Source: Neobacillus sp. PS2-9 | Lineage (GTDB): Bacteria > Bacillota > Bacilli > Bacillales > Cytobacillaceae | Length of the DNA: 64,000 nucleotides | Assembly (NCBI RefSeq): GCF_030915525.1 | Contig: NZ_CP133269.1 | Location: 335,001 to 399,000, forward strand | Reading direction: 5' to 3' | Part shown: positions 1-7,838 of the stretch, piece after piece | How positions within the stretch are numbered: position 1 is the first letter of the stretch | Layout of the letters: every line of letters begins with the position of its first letter | Made by a program: the position numbers and the translations under genes | Notes under the pieces: model-generated | What the model was told of the DNA's origin: nothing | The model's input: the letters and a program-made list of their open reading frames with translations, nothing else | Databases searched by the model: none

Positions 1-37
1 ACCTTTATCCCCGGTTCAAATCCGGGTGTTGCCTCCA
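1..37 (+). tRNA. tRNA-Cys, 3' fragment (window edge)
   Basis: The window opens inside a tRNA: a T-arm (CCCGG stem around TTCAAAT), the acceptor 3' strand TGTTGCC, discriminator T and an encoded CCA ending at 37. The shape and sequence resemble Bacillus tRNA-Cys. The anticodon lies outside the window, so the amino-acid identity rests on resemblance only. Confidence 0.7.
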
Positions 38-65
38 AATAAACTTCATAAATACATATTATCAT

Positions 66-139
66 GCGCCTTTAGCTCAGCTGGATAGAGCATACGCCTT
101 CTAAGCGTACGGTCAGAGGTTCGAATCCTCTAAGGCGCG
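66..139 (+). tRNA. tRNA-Arg (UCU anticodon)
   Basis: A complete cloverleaf can be drawn: acceptor GCGCCTT with AAGGCGC, D-arm GCTC/GAGC, anticodon stem TACGC/GCGTA around loop CTTCTAA (anticodon TCT), T-stem AGAGG/CCTCT around TTCGAAT, discriminator G. CCA is not encoded. The 3' part (95-139) is also the left attachment site of an integrative element. The element's copy of this sequence keeps the tRNA intact, and the tRNA's original terminator now lies beyond the element, at 7894-7921. Confidence 0.95.
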
Positions 140-145
140 TAAAAA
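95..145 (+). repeat. attL, 51-bp direct repeat (tRNA-Arg 3' end)
   Basis: Identical over 51 bp to 7839-7889. It spans from the anticodon stem of tRNA-Arg through its 3' end to a short A-run. The flanking bases differ on both sides (A94 versus T7838; C146 versus T7890). This is the classic footprint of tyrosine-integrase insertion in a tRNA gene. Confidence 0.95.
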
Positions 146-190
146 CTAATGTCGAACCGGCATTTTTTAAACCTCTTATATCGTTTAGTG

Positions 191-231
191 AAACGGTCAG
201 TATAACGGTCATGTAAGAAATTACACCGTTT
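191..231 (+). promoter_or_regulatory. Putative integrase/excisionase arm-type sites, left end
   Basis: Between attL and the integrase start there are two direct copies of AACGGTCA (192-199 and 204-211) and one inverted, slightly degenerate copy (ACACCGTTT, 223-231). The 12-mer GTATAACGGTCA at 200-211 recurs in inverted orientation near the right end (7774-7785). The arrangement suits arm-type recombinase or excisionase binding; that role is inferred. Confidence 0.5.
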
Positions 232-270
232 ATTGACTTAATCACTTTACGATATAGGAGGTTTTTTGTT

Positions 271-1278
271 GTGTCCAAAAGAAAAGGAATTTTAGATGTT
301 GAGGTTGATGTAAGAAAGATTTTTGGAGAACTGCCTATCTCTCGCTCTTCTGCGTCAAAAATACAAAAAGAACAAACTAAGGTATCAAACGAATCTATTC
401 CTGTTACAAAAGCTTTGGATATCATTACAAGGCAAATGAAGGTAAGTGGAAATAGAAGTAGAACAATTAGCGATTATGTTCTGCAAGTAAATCATTTTCA
501 GAAGATTACTGGGGTTAAATATGTATCAGATATTACTACTGTTACCGTTTACCAATGGTTAGATAGTATGAATGTAAGTAATCAAACTAAATTGACTCGT
601 TTAAAGTGCCTAAAGGCTTTTCTTTCCCGCTGCTTTGATAACCGTTGGATTGAAATAAAATTTTGGAAGTCAATCAATATTAAAGTAGACCAACAAGTTA
701 AAGAAGGGGCTACAGAGCATGAAATTAACATTTTACTCTCTTTGTTAGATCTAAATAACTTTATACAGCTAAGAGACGCTGTAGCTACTCTATTGATGTT
801 TAAAACAGGTATTAGGATAAACACATTAGTACAGCTTGAAGAGCTTCATTTAGACTTCAATAAAAATTTATTAATTCTAGACGGAAGTATAATGAAAAAC
901 CATCAGCAAATTAAACTACCCTTTGACGAATTATTGAGAAACCTACTTGTTGTTTTAATTAAACAAAATTCTATTATCCGAAAGGAATATGGGAAAAAAA
1001 ATAACTTAGTTTTTATTACCAAATTTGGTGATATTGTATCATCCTCACCGACTCATAACAACATTAGGAAGCGGTTAAATCAATATTCAAAGATGTACGG
1101 ATTGAAAAACATTAACCCACATGCGCTTAGAAGAGGATTTGCAAAATCTCTATTGGAGAAAGGTGCTAATGTAGCTGTAATTTCAAAGGCATTAGGGCAT
1201 AGTGATATATCGGTTACTACAAAGTATTTACATTTAGATATTGATGAAATAGCTGAGGGTTTACGGTCATATCTTTAA
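271..1278 (+). CDS. Tyrosine recombinase/integrase of the element
   Basis: A 335-residue phage-type site-specific recombinase that would integrate and excise the element at the 51-bp att repeats. An N-terminal SAM-like core-binding region lies at about residues 45-125. The catalytic domain follows, with Arg182 (TGIRINT), His284-x-x-Arg287 (HALRR), His310 (LGHSD) and nucleophile Tyr319 (TTKYLH), the complete R-H-R-H-Y set. The start is GTG with AGGAGG 9 nt upstream. The gene lies 125 bp inside attL and reads away from it, the usual placement for tRNA-targeting elements. A hairpin at 1314-1336 probably ends its transcript. Confidence 0.95.
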   Translation: MSKRKGILDVEVDVRKIFGELPISRSSASKIQKEQTKVSNESIPVTKALDIITRQMKVSGNRSRTISDYVLQVNHFQKITGVKYVSDITTVTVYQWLDSMNVSNQTKLTRLKCLKAFLSRCFDNRWIEIKFWKSINIKVDQQVKEGATEHEINILLSLLDLNNFIQLRDAVATLLMFKTGIRINTLVQLEELHLDFNKNLLILDGSIMKNHQQIKLPFDELLRNLLVVLIKQNSIIRKEYGKKNNLVFITKFGDIVSSSPTHNNIRKRLNQYSKMYGLKNINPHALRRGFAKSLLEKGANVAVISKALGHSDISVTTKYLHLDIDEIAEGLRSYL

Positions 1279-1313
1279 AAGCTGCTTTCGAAAATTTTAA
1301 AACGTACATTTAA

Positions 1314-1345
1314 TGGTATGGTGTATAGCCATACCATATTTTACT
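1314..1345 (+). terminator. Probable intrinsic terminator after the integrase
   Basis: An 8-bp perfect stem (TGGTATGG, 1314-1321, with CCATACCA, 1329-1336) is followed by the T-rich TATTTTACTTT. It separates the integrase from the HNH operon. Confidence 0.6.
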
Positions 1346-1430
1346 TTATCGATAATTATATAACTGTCGACATTTGATTAAAACTAGGTAATAATTTATA
1401 TAAATCAAAATATATTTCGGAGTGTAAAAA

Positions 1431-2195
1431 ATGGCTAGAAAGTATCCCCAAAAAGATATAAAATTATTATTCATGCTTTCGGCTGGAATGTGTGCATTTC
1501 CAGGCTGTCCTACTAGATGTGTTGCTAAAGAAACTGAATTTGATGAAGCGGCTGTGTTAGCCTTGATTGCTCACATTGAAGCTCATAGTAATGAAGGACC
1601 AAGACCAAATCCAAATTTAACCGAAAAGGAAAGAGATAGTTATCCCAATTGGATTTTATTATGTGGAACTCATCATGATTTAATTGATGCACAAAGCAAT
1701 ACATACACAGTTGAGCAAATCCGAAAATGGAAAAGGGATTTAGAAGATAAAGTAGATAAGCAGTTAAGAGAAGCAATGACACAAGTAACTTTTACTGAGT
1801 TAGAACAGGTAACTGAGGCGATTGTTAATAATAGTACTAAGTCAACTAATTCCAGTGATTACGAAATTATTCCCCCTCAAGATAAAATGCAACGAAATCA
1901 ACTCAAGGATAATATAACTCATCAATATTTGCTAATGGGAATGGTTCAGTTTCCTGCAGTAAAAGAATATATAGAACGTATAACTCAACTTATTCCGAGT
2001 TTCCCCGCAAAATTATCTGGTGGTTTCAAAGAAGAATATAAAAGGTTAAAAGATGAAGAAGAATTATTAGGGGACGACCTATTTTTGGCAATGATTAATT
2101 TTGCTTCACCTACGGGTGTGGATTTAAAAAGACATGCGGCTGGTATAGCGGTATTAACATATCTGTTTAGTATGTGCGAGGTGTTTGAAAAATGA
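1431..2195 (+). CDS. HNH endonuclease effector of an ABC-3C system
   Basis: 254 residues. The N-terminal half is an HNH nuclease: a zinc-knuckle-like CAFPGC (C21, C26), the core AHIEAH (H48, H52) and NWILLCGTHHDLID (N73, C78, H81, H82). The C-terminal part, ending RHAAGIAVLTYLFSMCEVFEK, resembles the C-terminal domains that couple effectors to the other parts of ABC-ATPase three-component (ABC-3C) systems. In that scheme the nuclease would attack invader or self DNA once the ATPase senses a trigger. The stop overlaps the next start (ATGA), so the four genes are translationally coupled. GGAGTG precedes the ATG. The family assignment comes from motifs and context. Confidence 0.85.
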   Translation: MARKYPQKDIKLLFMLSAGMCAFPGCPTRCVAKETEFDEAAVLALIAHIEAHSNEGPRPNPNLTEKERDSYPNWILLCGTHHDLIDAQSNTYTVEQIRKWKRDLEDKVDKQLREAMTQVTFTELEQVTEAIVNNSTKSTNSSDYEIIPPQDKMQRNQLKDNITHQYLLMGMVQFPAVKEYIERITQLIPSFPAKLSGGFKEEYKRLKDEEELLGDDLFLAMINFASPTGVDLKRHAAGIAVLTYLFSMCEVFEK

Positions 2196-2557
2196 TTTTA
2201 CCTAATAAATTTATTTCATTAGGTAATTCATTACTAGGTATTAGTTCTGCTGTTTTATTGTCATTAGATAAGCCTAAAAGTATTAATACTTTATGGAAAG
2301 TTTTTAATAAAGAAAATCCAAAAATTACTTATGATAATTTTACATTGTCCTTGGACTTACTCTATATGTTAGGATTAATAAACTTATCAGATAATTATAT
2401 TGAGCTTTTAGAAATAGAGGACAGTAAACAGTTTACTAATACAAAACACATTAAAGACATATATAATGTGTTTGAAATAGAGGAACCTAATTCAAAGGAT
2501 GTATTCATTCCATATTTGGGTCGCTTATGGGAGGTATTAGAAAGTGATATTGCCTAA
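2192..2557 (+). CDS. ABC-3C middle component, first copy
   Basis: A 121-residue protein beginning MILPNKFISLGNSLLGIS, the opening typical of the short middle components (MC6-like) of ABC-3C systems. The paralogue that follows shares this pattern: MILPNKF, then LDKP, a Trp, and NF...LDxLxxLG. It is longer than its neighbour by an acidic C-terminal tail of about 45 residues (roughly 75-121). It overlaps the HNH stop by 4 bp and runs 14 bp into the next gene. The likely role is an adaptor between nuclease and ATPase. The family call rests on recognition of the N-terminal signature and gene order. Confidence 0.75.
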   Translation: MILPNKFISLGNSLLGISSAVLLSLDKPKSINTLWKVFNKENPKITYDNFTLSLDLLYMLGLINLSDNYIELLEIEDSKQFTNTKHIKDIYNVFEIEEPNSKDVFIPYLGRLWEVLESDIA

Positions 2558-2771
2558 TAAATTTGTTAAACCAAATGATTCAATTATTGGAATGAGTTCA
2601 TTAATAATTACGATTTTAGATAAACCAACAACGGTTAGTTTTTTATGGGATAAAGCAAGAAATAAAGGGATTGTGAAGACTTTCAATAATTTTGTATCCG
2701 CTCTGGATTTTTTATTTTTATTAGGCGTAATTACTTTGGAGGATGGCTTAATTAAGAGGTGTAAAGAATGA
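2544..2771 (+). CDS. ABC-3C middle component, second copy
   Basis: A 75-residue paralogue of the preceding protein, starting with GTG behind GGGAGG (2529-2534). It has the same MILPNKF start, ILDKPTTVSFLWDKA helix and NNFVSALDFLFLLGVITL segment. Its size is typical for a stand-alone middle component. The stop overlaps the ATPase start (ATGA at 2768). Two tandem, diverged middle components in one operon are unusual; they may form a heteromer, or the first, tailed copy may have a distinct docking role. Confidence 0.75.
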   Translation: MILPNKFVKPNDSIIGMSSLIITILDKPTTVSFLWDKARNKGIVKTFNNFVSALDFLFLLGVITLEDGLIKRCKE

Positions 2772-4513
2772 TAAAGGCAATTTATGCAAATAAAGAATCT
2801 TTTAAAAAGATTGAACTAAAAGATGGTTTTAACATTATTTTAGCGGACAAAACTGAAGAGTCTTCGGAGAAGGATTCTAGGAATGGAGCGGGCAAGTCTA
2901 CTCTTATAGAAATTATTCATTTTTGCTTAGGATCAGATATACGCAATGGTGAAAGTTTAAGGGTAGCTGCTTTAAAAGATTGGATTTTTTACTTAGATTT
3001 AACAATTAACGAATTTGAAATTACGGTAAGTAGAAAAGTAGCAGATCCTAAAAATATTTATTTATCTGGTGAAATTGATAAATTAAACATTACCCTTAAA
3101 GCTGATAAAGATGGGAGTAAATTCCTTCCTGTGAATGAGTGGACATCTTTACTTGGTTATCTCATGTTCGATTTATCAGAAGAAGAACAAAAGCAGAAAT
3201 ATAGCCCTAGTTTTAGAGGTTTAATTTCTTATTTCATAAGGAGAAAAAAGGGGGCTTTCTTAAGTCCATTTTCTCATTTTCCGCAACAAAGGGAATGGAA
3301 TATACAAGTAAGTAATTCTTTTTTGCTAGGGTTGAATTGGGAATATGCAAGTAAATGGCAATTAATAAAGGATCAAGAGAAAACATTAGATCAATTAAAA
3401 CAGGCGACAAATACCGGGTTAGTAAAAGGTGTTATGGGTGGTTCTATTGGTGAATTAGAGGCACAAAAAGTAAGAATGGAATTTCAAGCTAGTGAATTTA
3501 AAAAGCAATTAGATAATTTTAAAGTCCATCCCCAATATAAAGATATTGAAAATAAGGCAAATGAGCTCACTCAGCAACTACACACGGATACAAATAATAA
3601 TATATCAGATAAAAAATTAATTTCTTTTTACGAAAAAAATCGTGAAGAGGAAGAACCAACAAAGAAAAATATGATTATTAGTATTTTTGAGGAAGCAAAA
3701 GTTAAATTTCCTGATCTAGTAAAAAGAGAACTCGAGCAAGTTCAGGATTTTCATGACAAAGTAGTTGAAAATCGTAGAGAATTTTTGCAGGCTGAAATAG
3801 CAAGGCTAAAGAGGAATATTCATGAAAGGGATCAAAAGATTAAAAGTAATTCAGATAAAAGGGCTGAATATTTACAAATCTTAAGTGATTTTGGTGCTCT
3901 AGAAGAGCATACTAATTTACAACAACAATATCTCTCTGAAGTATCAAAAATAAAAGAAATTGATAATGCTATTGAAAGCCTAAAGAGATTTGAAAAAGGT
4001 AGAAGTTCATTAAAAATTGAAAAAGAAGTTCTGCAGCAAGATGCTAGAAGTGATTATTTTGAAAGACTGGACCAAAGAACCAAAGCGATCCAACTTTTTA
4101 ATTCAAATTCACAATTCTTATATTCGGAACCTGGAGAATTGTTAATAGACATTACAAATTCTGGTTTCAAATTTGATGTTCATATAAATAAGGCAGGTAG
4201 CGAAGGAATAGAACATATGAAAGTCTTTTGCTATGATTTAATGATATCTCAACTTTGGAGCGAAAAGGAAAAGACTCCTGGAATTTTAGTACATGACAGT
4301 AGCATTTTTGATCCTGTTGATGAAAGACAAGTGTTATCTGCTCTAAAATTGGCTAAAGAAGAATCTGAAAAAAGGGGATTTCAATATATCTGTCTTCTTA
4401 ATTCCGATAAGATTAATTTTAATGAAGAGTTTGAACACTATATTAGACTACGCTTGACTGATAACTCAGAAGATGGTGGGTTATTAGGTATTAGAATATC
4501 TCCTCAAGAGTAA
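2768..4513 (+). CDS. ABC-3C ATPase, DUF2326-like SMC/RecN-type
   Basis: 581 residues. The Walker A, NGAGKST (39-45), lies close to the N-terminus, followed by IIHFCLG. A long charged coiled-coil region covers about residues 195-430. The C-terminal half of the ATPase contains PGILVHDSSIFDPVDERQ, the Walker-B/D-loop-like signature of DUF2326 proteins. SMC-like ABC ATPases of this type are the sensor/motor of ABC-3C conflict systems and would use ATP binding to control the HNH effector through the middle components. It is the last gene of the coupled operon, and a strong bidirectional hairpin follows. Confidence 0.88.
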   Translation: MIKAIYANKESFKKIELKDGFNIILADKTEESSEKDSRNGAGKSTLIEIIHFCLGSDIRNGESLRVAALKDWIFYLDLTINEFEITVSRKVADPKNIYLSGEIDKLNITLKADKDGSKFLPVNEWTSLLGYLMFDLSEEEQKQKYSPSFRGLISYFIRRKKGAFLSPFSHFPQQREWNIQVSNSFLLGLNWEYASKWQLIKDQEKTLDQLKQATNTGLVKGVMGGSIGELEAQKVRMEFQASEFKKQLDNFKVHPQYKDIENKANELTQQLHTDTNNNISDKKLISFYEKNREEEEPTKKNMIISIFEEAKVKFPDLVKRELEQVQDFHDKVVENRREFLQAEIARLKRNIHERDQKIKSNSDKRAEYLQILSDFGALEEHTNLQQQYLSEVSKIKEIDNAIESLKRFEKGRSSLKIEKEVLQQDARSDYFERLDQRTKAIQLFNSNSQFLYSEPGELLIDITNSGFKFDVHINKAGSEGIEHMKVFCYDLMISQLWSEKEKTPGILVHDSSIFDPVDERQVLSALKLAKEESEKRGFQYICLLNSDKINFNEEFEHYIRLRLTDNSEDGGLLGIRISPQE

Positions 4514-4514
4514 A

Positions 4515-4541
4515 AAGAAGCCTAATTGGCTTCTTTTATTT
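4515..4541. terminator. Bidirectional terminator between ATPase and resolvase
   Basis: The 8-bp stem AAGAAGCC/GGCTTCTT with a 5-nt loop is flanked by A-runs and T-runs. It serves the plus-strand operon and the convergent resolvase, whose stop codon overlaps its 3' side. Confidence 0.85.
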
Positions 4542-5093
4542 TTGCTTAATAATTTTTATTGATCTATACAGTGTAGCTTTTGATACTCCTGTCATTTCCT
4601 CTATTTCTTTTACGGTGTATTGTTGGCTTTCATATAGTTTAATGGCTTTTTCAACTTTCTTATTATCTGCTTTAGGTCTCCCGCCTTTTCGTCCTCTTGC
4701 TCGTGCGCTTTCTAATCCCGCCTTTGTGCGTTCAACAATTAAATCCCGCTCCATTTCCGCAAGAACTGCTAACATACGGAACATGGCTTTCCCTACTGCG
4801 GTTGTAGTGTCGATATTATCACGTATAGAGACTAATTCTATTCCACGCTGATCTAATTGCTCTGACAACTCAATTATGCGCTTTGTGGAGCGTCCTAGAC
4901 GGTCTAATTTATAAACAACTAAAATGTCTCCCTTTCGGGCGAATTGAATTAGTTCGTTTAGCTGAGGTCTATCGTCTTTCATCCCGCTTATTTTCTCTTG
5001 ATAAATCTTTTCACACCCCGCTTGATTAAGTGCGTCAATTTGAAGGTCTAAAGATTGGTCATTAGTGCTAACTCGTGCATATCCAATTTTCAT
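4536..5093 (-). CDS. Serine resolvase/invertase (Tn3/Hin type)
   Basis: 185 residues. The N-terminal catalytic domain has the YARVSTxDQ motif (nucleophile Ser9), VVYKLDRLGRS and AEMERDLIVERT. A C-terminal helix-turn-helix sits at about 145-182 (YTVKEIEEMTGVSKATLYRS). Length and layout match small serine resolvases such as those of Tn3/Tn552-type elements and plasmid multimer-resolution systems. It could resolve tandem or multimeric forms of the element. The 180 bp upstream of the start hold repeated motifs that look like its res site. Confidence 0.92.
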   Translation of the reverse strand: MKIGYARVSTNDQSLDLQIDALNQAGCEKIYQEKISGMKDDRPQLNELIQFARKGDILVVYKLDRLGRSTKRIIELSEQLDQRGIELVSIRDNIDTTTAVGKAMFRMLAVLAEMERDLIVERTKAGLESARARGRKGGRPKADNKKVEKAIKLYESQQYTVKEIEEMTGVSKATLYRSIKIIKQK

Positions 5094-5134
5094 TATGTAT
5101 CGTTTCCTTTCCGCTATTCTGTATCTTAATTAAA

Positions 5135-5268
5135 TTGTATCAAAAACGTATTTTAAAGTAAATTATGAGACGTTGTTTTCGATACGACTTTTGAAACTGT
5201 TTATTTGCTGAATAGTGGATATTTCAAAAACTCTATCATTGTGTATCAAAAACACTCGTTTTTGAAAC
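5135..5268. promoter_or_regulatory. Putative res site of the adjacent resolvase
   Basis: Upstream of the resolvase start there are three half-palindromic blocks sharing TTTGAAAC and GTATCAAAAAC: about 5135-5160 (GTATCAAAAACGTATTTTAA), 5174-5198 (TTTTCGATACGACTTTTGAA) and 5242-5268 (GTATCAAAAACACTCGTTTT, near-perfect inverted repeat). Three such subsites beside a resolvase gene match the usual res layout. The assignment is inferred from position and motif. Confidence 0.55.
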
Positions 5269-5369
5269 TCTCCTAATAACTTATTATTTTAAGTTACTAA
5301 AAGGGAAAGAATAAATAAGGGATATAGATGTCTATTTATGCACACTAAAAAGGAGCAACTAAAAGAAAA

Positions 5370-5450
5370 ATCCACTTCACTAAAATAAGGAGTGGAAAGA
5401 ATAGAGAAATATTTTTTAGAATAACTCGTTCGCTGAAAGTGAACGAGAAT
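5370..5450. other. Two hairpins in the gene-free stretch 5269-5577
   Basis: The 547-bp gap between the resolvase and the wHTH gene holds no ORF. It contains a hairpin TCCACT/AGTGGA (about 5371-5397) and CTCGTTC/GAACGAG (about 5426-5447), then a pair of GTGCAAA/TGCA motifs at 5520-5560. Clustered hairpins next to a replication-like gene could be an origin or nick region, but nothing proves that. Confidence 0.3.
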
Positions 5451-5577
5451 ATTAATTATAGCTTAATTATTATTAGCTTTATTATTTATTGCTTATGGGC
5501 AAATTTTGCTCTAGGGAGTGGTGCAAATTCTGCAATAGGGGTAGTGCAAAAAATGCACAACTTCCTAGAACATGAAA

Positions 5578-5610
5578 AAGAGGTTATCCTAAAATAGATA
5601 ACCTCATAGC
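5578..5610 (-). terminator. Intrinsic terminator of the wHTH gene
   Basis: Read on the minus strand, a 9-bp stem (GAGGTTATC/GATAACCTC with an 8-nt loop) is followed by a short T-run, 31 bp after the stop of the 5641-6270 gene. Confidence 0.8.
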
Positions 5611-5640
5611 ATAGGGTTTGCAATTTTTCTATTCCTGCTT

Positions 5641-6270
5641 TTATATAAGCGGGATTTCTCTTTTTATTGGGGTTTCTATATTGATTCCCAATTCGTCTCT
5701 TAAATGTCTTGCTACTGCTTCACACGCTATAATATAAGCAGTTGTAATATCGTTTTCCGCTGTTACTTCAATCCTCTTTAGCAAAGGGGATTTTTCCTTT
5801 TGTAACGGATAGACAAAGTTTTCTATACTATCCCTTAATCTTGCGTCTCTTATTCCATATTTGGTGGTGTAAATAGCTTCACTTAGGATGATATAGGGAT
5901 TTTTGGTTAAGTCTGAAAGTGTATAGGTGTTAGCGTCTTTTTCGTTGTTATGGGCATTCCCTTTTTTGCTGATAAATCCCTTTGAAACTAGTTCTTTTAG
6001 TGCCTTATCCAATGTTCTAACTGTTACCCTCGAATGTTCTGCTAAAATGGAGCGGGAAACATCCCTTTGACCGTTTTCATCAAACCAACTAATTAGAGCA
6101 ACAAAAACCGAAAAAGTGTTATTAGTGTCAAAGAAGTAACACCTTGTTATAGCTTGAGGTATTACAACAAAGTAACCACTATTAAAGGTTTCTAACTGAT
6201 AATAAAGATTGGTTACAGGCTCTATAAACCTTTGATTAAAAACCTTTTTTTTCTTCAATATTTCTTCCAT
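5641..6270 (-). CDS. Winged-helix protein, replication-initiator-like
   Basis: 209 residues of the type found in small Gram-positive mobile elements. The middle (about 65-120) is a winged helix-turn-helix: DVSRSILAEHSRVTVRTLDK then LVSKGFISK. The N-terminal part (FVVIPQAITRCYFF...FSVFVALISWFDENG) resembles the N-terminal region of replication or plasmid-control proteins. The C-terminal 60 residues are unassigned. It could start replication of the excised element or act as a regulator. It has its own terminator and a 335-bp leader region containing an interleaved inverted repeat. Confidence 0.6.
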   Translation of the reverse strand: MEEILKKKKVFNQRFIEPVTNLYYQLETFNSGYFVVIPQAITRCYFFDTNNTFSVFVALISWFDENGQRDVSRSILAEHSRVTVRTLDKALKELVSKGFISKKGNAHNNEKDANTYTLSDLTKNPYIILSEAIYTTKYGIRDARLRDSIENFVYPLQKEKSPLLKRIEVTAENDITTAYIIACEAVARHLRDELGINIETPIKREIPLI

Positions 6271-6364
6271 GATGTTTTATACCGTCCTTTTCTAATTGAT
6301 ACCCTAGGACGACTTTAAAATACTGCCTTATAACTGCGATATATACTATTTAGGGATAAAATAA

Positions 6365-6405
6365 CCGCTCAAAGTGTTTTAATAGTGTAGTGGAGCGGAA
6401 CACTT
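6365..6405. promoter_or_regulatory. Interleaved inverted repeats (pseudoknot-like)
   Basis: CCGCTC (6365-6370) and AAGTGTT (6372-6378) are followed by their complements in the same order, GAGCGG (6393-6398) and AACACTT (6399-6405). This A-B-A'-B' order can fold as a pseudoknot rather than a simple hairpin. It lies in the leader of the minus-strand wHTH gene, with tandem ACCGTACCT repeats close by (about 6430-6455). The rest of 6271-6605 shows nothing coding. Confidence 0.4.
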
Positions 6406-6605
6406 GAAGATATTAACCTAGTGGAAATAACCGTACCTTTTACCGTACCTAATAAAAACCATGCCTTTATACAAGTGCAACCTACTTTAGAGGGGTTTTA
6501 CCTACATTCGAGGCTTATAGATCGTTGAGGTAATTAGGTAATTTAGCGACTGAAAAATAAAACTGTCTCGTTATTAGAGGTTTTACCAAGTAAAGAATTT
6601 CCCCT

Positions 6606-6878
6606 CTAATTGCTTTGGTTCTCTTTTAGTTCGGACATTCTTTGTTTTATAAGGCTTTTCCGAACTAATTTTTCCCCTCGTTTTAGTGCTTTTGTCTTTT
6701 CCGTTTCTGCTATGAACTTTGAAGCATAGGAGCGGAACTCTTTACTCATGGAACTACTCCAGTAATCAACCGCTTCTTTTAAATCCTTTTTCATTTCTAA
6801 CGGAACTGTAACATGCAATCTGACCATTTTAGAAAACTTTCGTTTTACTTTCTTTTTGGTCTTGATTTCTTTACTCAT
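6606..6878 (-). CDS. Small basic protein, ribbon-helix-helix-like
   Basis: 90 residues, very Lys/Arg-rich. Residues about 20-60 (MVRLHVTVPLEMKKDLKEAV) have the strand-helix pattern of ribbon-helix-helix DNA-binding proteins. It is the third gene of a compact minus-strand set, overlapping the preceding gene by 8 bp. A role in relaxosome, partition or element regulation is possible; no specific family is recognised. Confidence 0.5.
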   Translation of the reverse strand: MSKEIKTKKKVKRKFSKMVRLHVTVPLEMKKDLKEAVDYWSSSMSKEFRSYASKFIAETEKTKALKRGEKLVRKSLIKQRMSELKENQSN

Positions 6879-7113
6879 TTACTGCACCCGCCTTTTTTCT
6901 TGTTGTGGGTTTTCTTAACCCCCTGTGTCTAATTTCGGGAACAGGGTTTTCTTTCACATAATCCTCAATGAATTTAACAATAGCGTCATTCATGCTAGTA
7001 TCATTTAGGAAAGTGGATTTTCTAAAAGCCTGTTTAAGTTTTGTCGGAACTGCTATTGAAACCCTTGTTACTTCAATTTGTTGCGGGGTAATAGTCTTTT
7101 GTTTCTTTCTCAT
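6871..7113 (-). CDS. Ribbon-helix-helix DNA-binding protein
   Basis: 80 residues. VTRVSIAVPTKLKQAFRKS followed by SMNDAIVKFIEDYVKE (about 14-55) is a good match to the beta-strand plus two helices of Arc/CopG/ParG-type proteins, with a basic C-terminal tail. It sits between the two other small genes of the minus-strand block (2 bp after one, 8-bp overlap with the next), suggesting one transcript for copy control, partition or excision regulation. Confidence 0.65.
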   Translation of the reverse strand: MRKKQKTITPQQIEVTRVSIAVPTKLKQAFRKSTFLNDTSMNDAIVKFIEDYVKENPVPEIRHRGLRKPTTRKKAGAVNE

Positions 7114-7115
7114 CC

Positions 7116-7448
7116 TTATTCCCCCTTATTCATCCAAGGAAAATGATAACTGCTAAAATTCCCTTGCTGAACTGCTACTCTCTTTGTTCTATTGCTTTGG
7201 TCTACTACTACGTCACTATCAGCAATTTTAACCTTTTGTTCCATACACATAGTCGCTAATTGCTGAATTTCGGGATTAACTGACTTGAACGTGCTTAATG
7301 AGTTATACATTTCTCCTAACTCATTAGAAAGGTTTGCTTTCTGCACTCGTGAAAGTGTAGATAAATCTTTTTCAAAAATTTCTTTTAATCTCTTACTTGA
7401 TACATCGACTAAAGTACCCATTGAAAAAAAACGATAATTCAAATTCAT
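7116..7448 (-). CDS. Uncharacterised element protein
   Basis: 110 residues from the ATG at 7448, which has AAGGAGAG about 9 nt upstream. The longer frame to 7511 lacks a ribosome-binding site. The sequence is a mostly helical, polar soluble protein (FEKDLSTLSRVQKANLSNEL). I do not recognise a family. It heads the three-gene minus-strand block adjacent to the right end of the element, a position where excisionase or maintenance genes are common. Confidence 0.55.
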   Translation of the reverse strand: MNLNYRFFSMGTLVDVSSKRLKEIFEKDLSTLSRVQKANLSNELGEMYNSLSTFKSVNPEIQQLATMCMEQKVKIADSDVVVDQSNRTKRVAVQQGNFSSYHFPWMNKGE

Positions 7449-7750
7449 GTATAACACTCTCCTTTTTATTAAGTTTAAAGTGAGTATTACATGTACTAGA
7501 AATGTATGCAAGTACCCTATTTATGCGGTTTTCCTCGTATTTTTAGAGAAATAAAAGAATTACAGGAAATTCATAAAGGATAAAAAAATTTTATGCACCT
7601 ATACCTTGAAAAAAACTCTCGTAGAAAATTTCGGTAGGAAGGGTATTTATATATAGTAAAGCCGATTAAGGGTGGGGCATGTTTATATAATAAAAGTTAA
7701 AATTTCGACTATTTAATTTAACTAATATCATATATAATATGAAGAAAGAC

Positions 7751-7785
7751 GATAACGGTCTAAGTTCGTAAGGTGACCGTTATAC
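7751..7785. promoter_or_regulatory. Putative arm-type sites, right end of the element
   Basis: GATAACGGTC (7751-7760) and TGACCGTTATAC (7774-7785) form an inverted pair. The latter is the exact reverse complement of GTATAACGGTCA at 200-211 near the left end. The rest of 7449-7838 contains no convincing gene. Confidence 0.5.
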
Positions 7786-7838
7786 TTGAACGTATGCAAA
7801 AGTGATAAACAAGAGGAAAAAGAGCGGGAGTATTAGTT

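Noticed and set aside
271..7448. Prophage
   Set aside because: There are no capsid, portal, terminase, tail or lysis genes; the integrase and RHH genes fit a small integrative element or satellite better.
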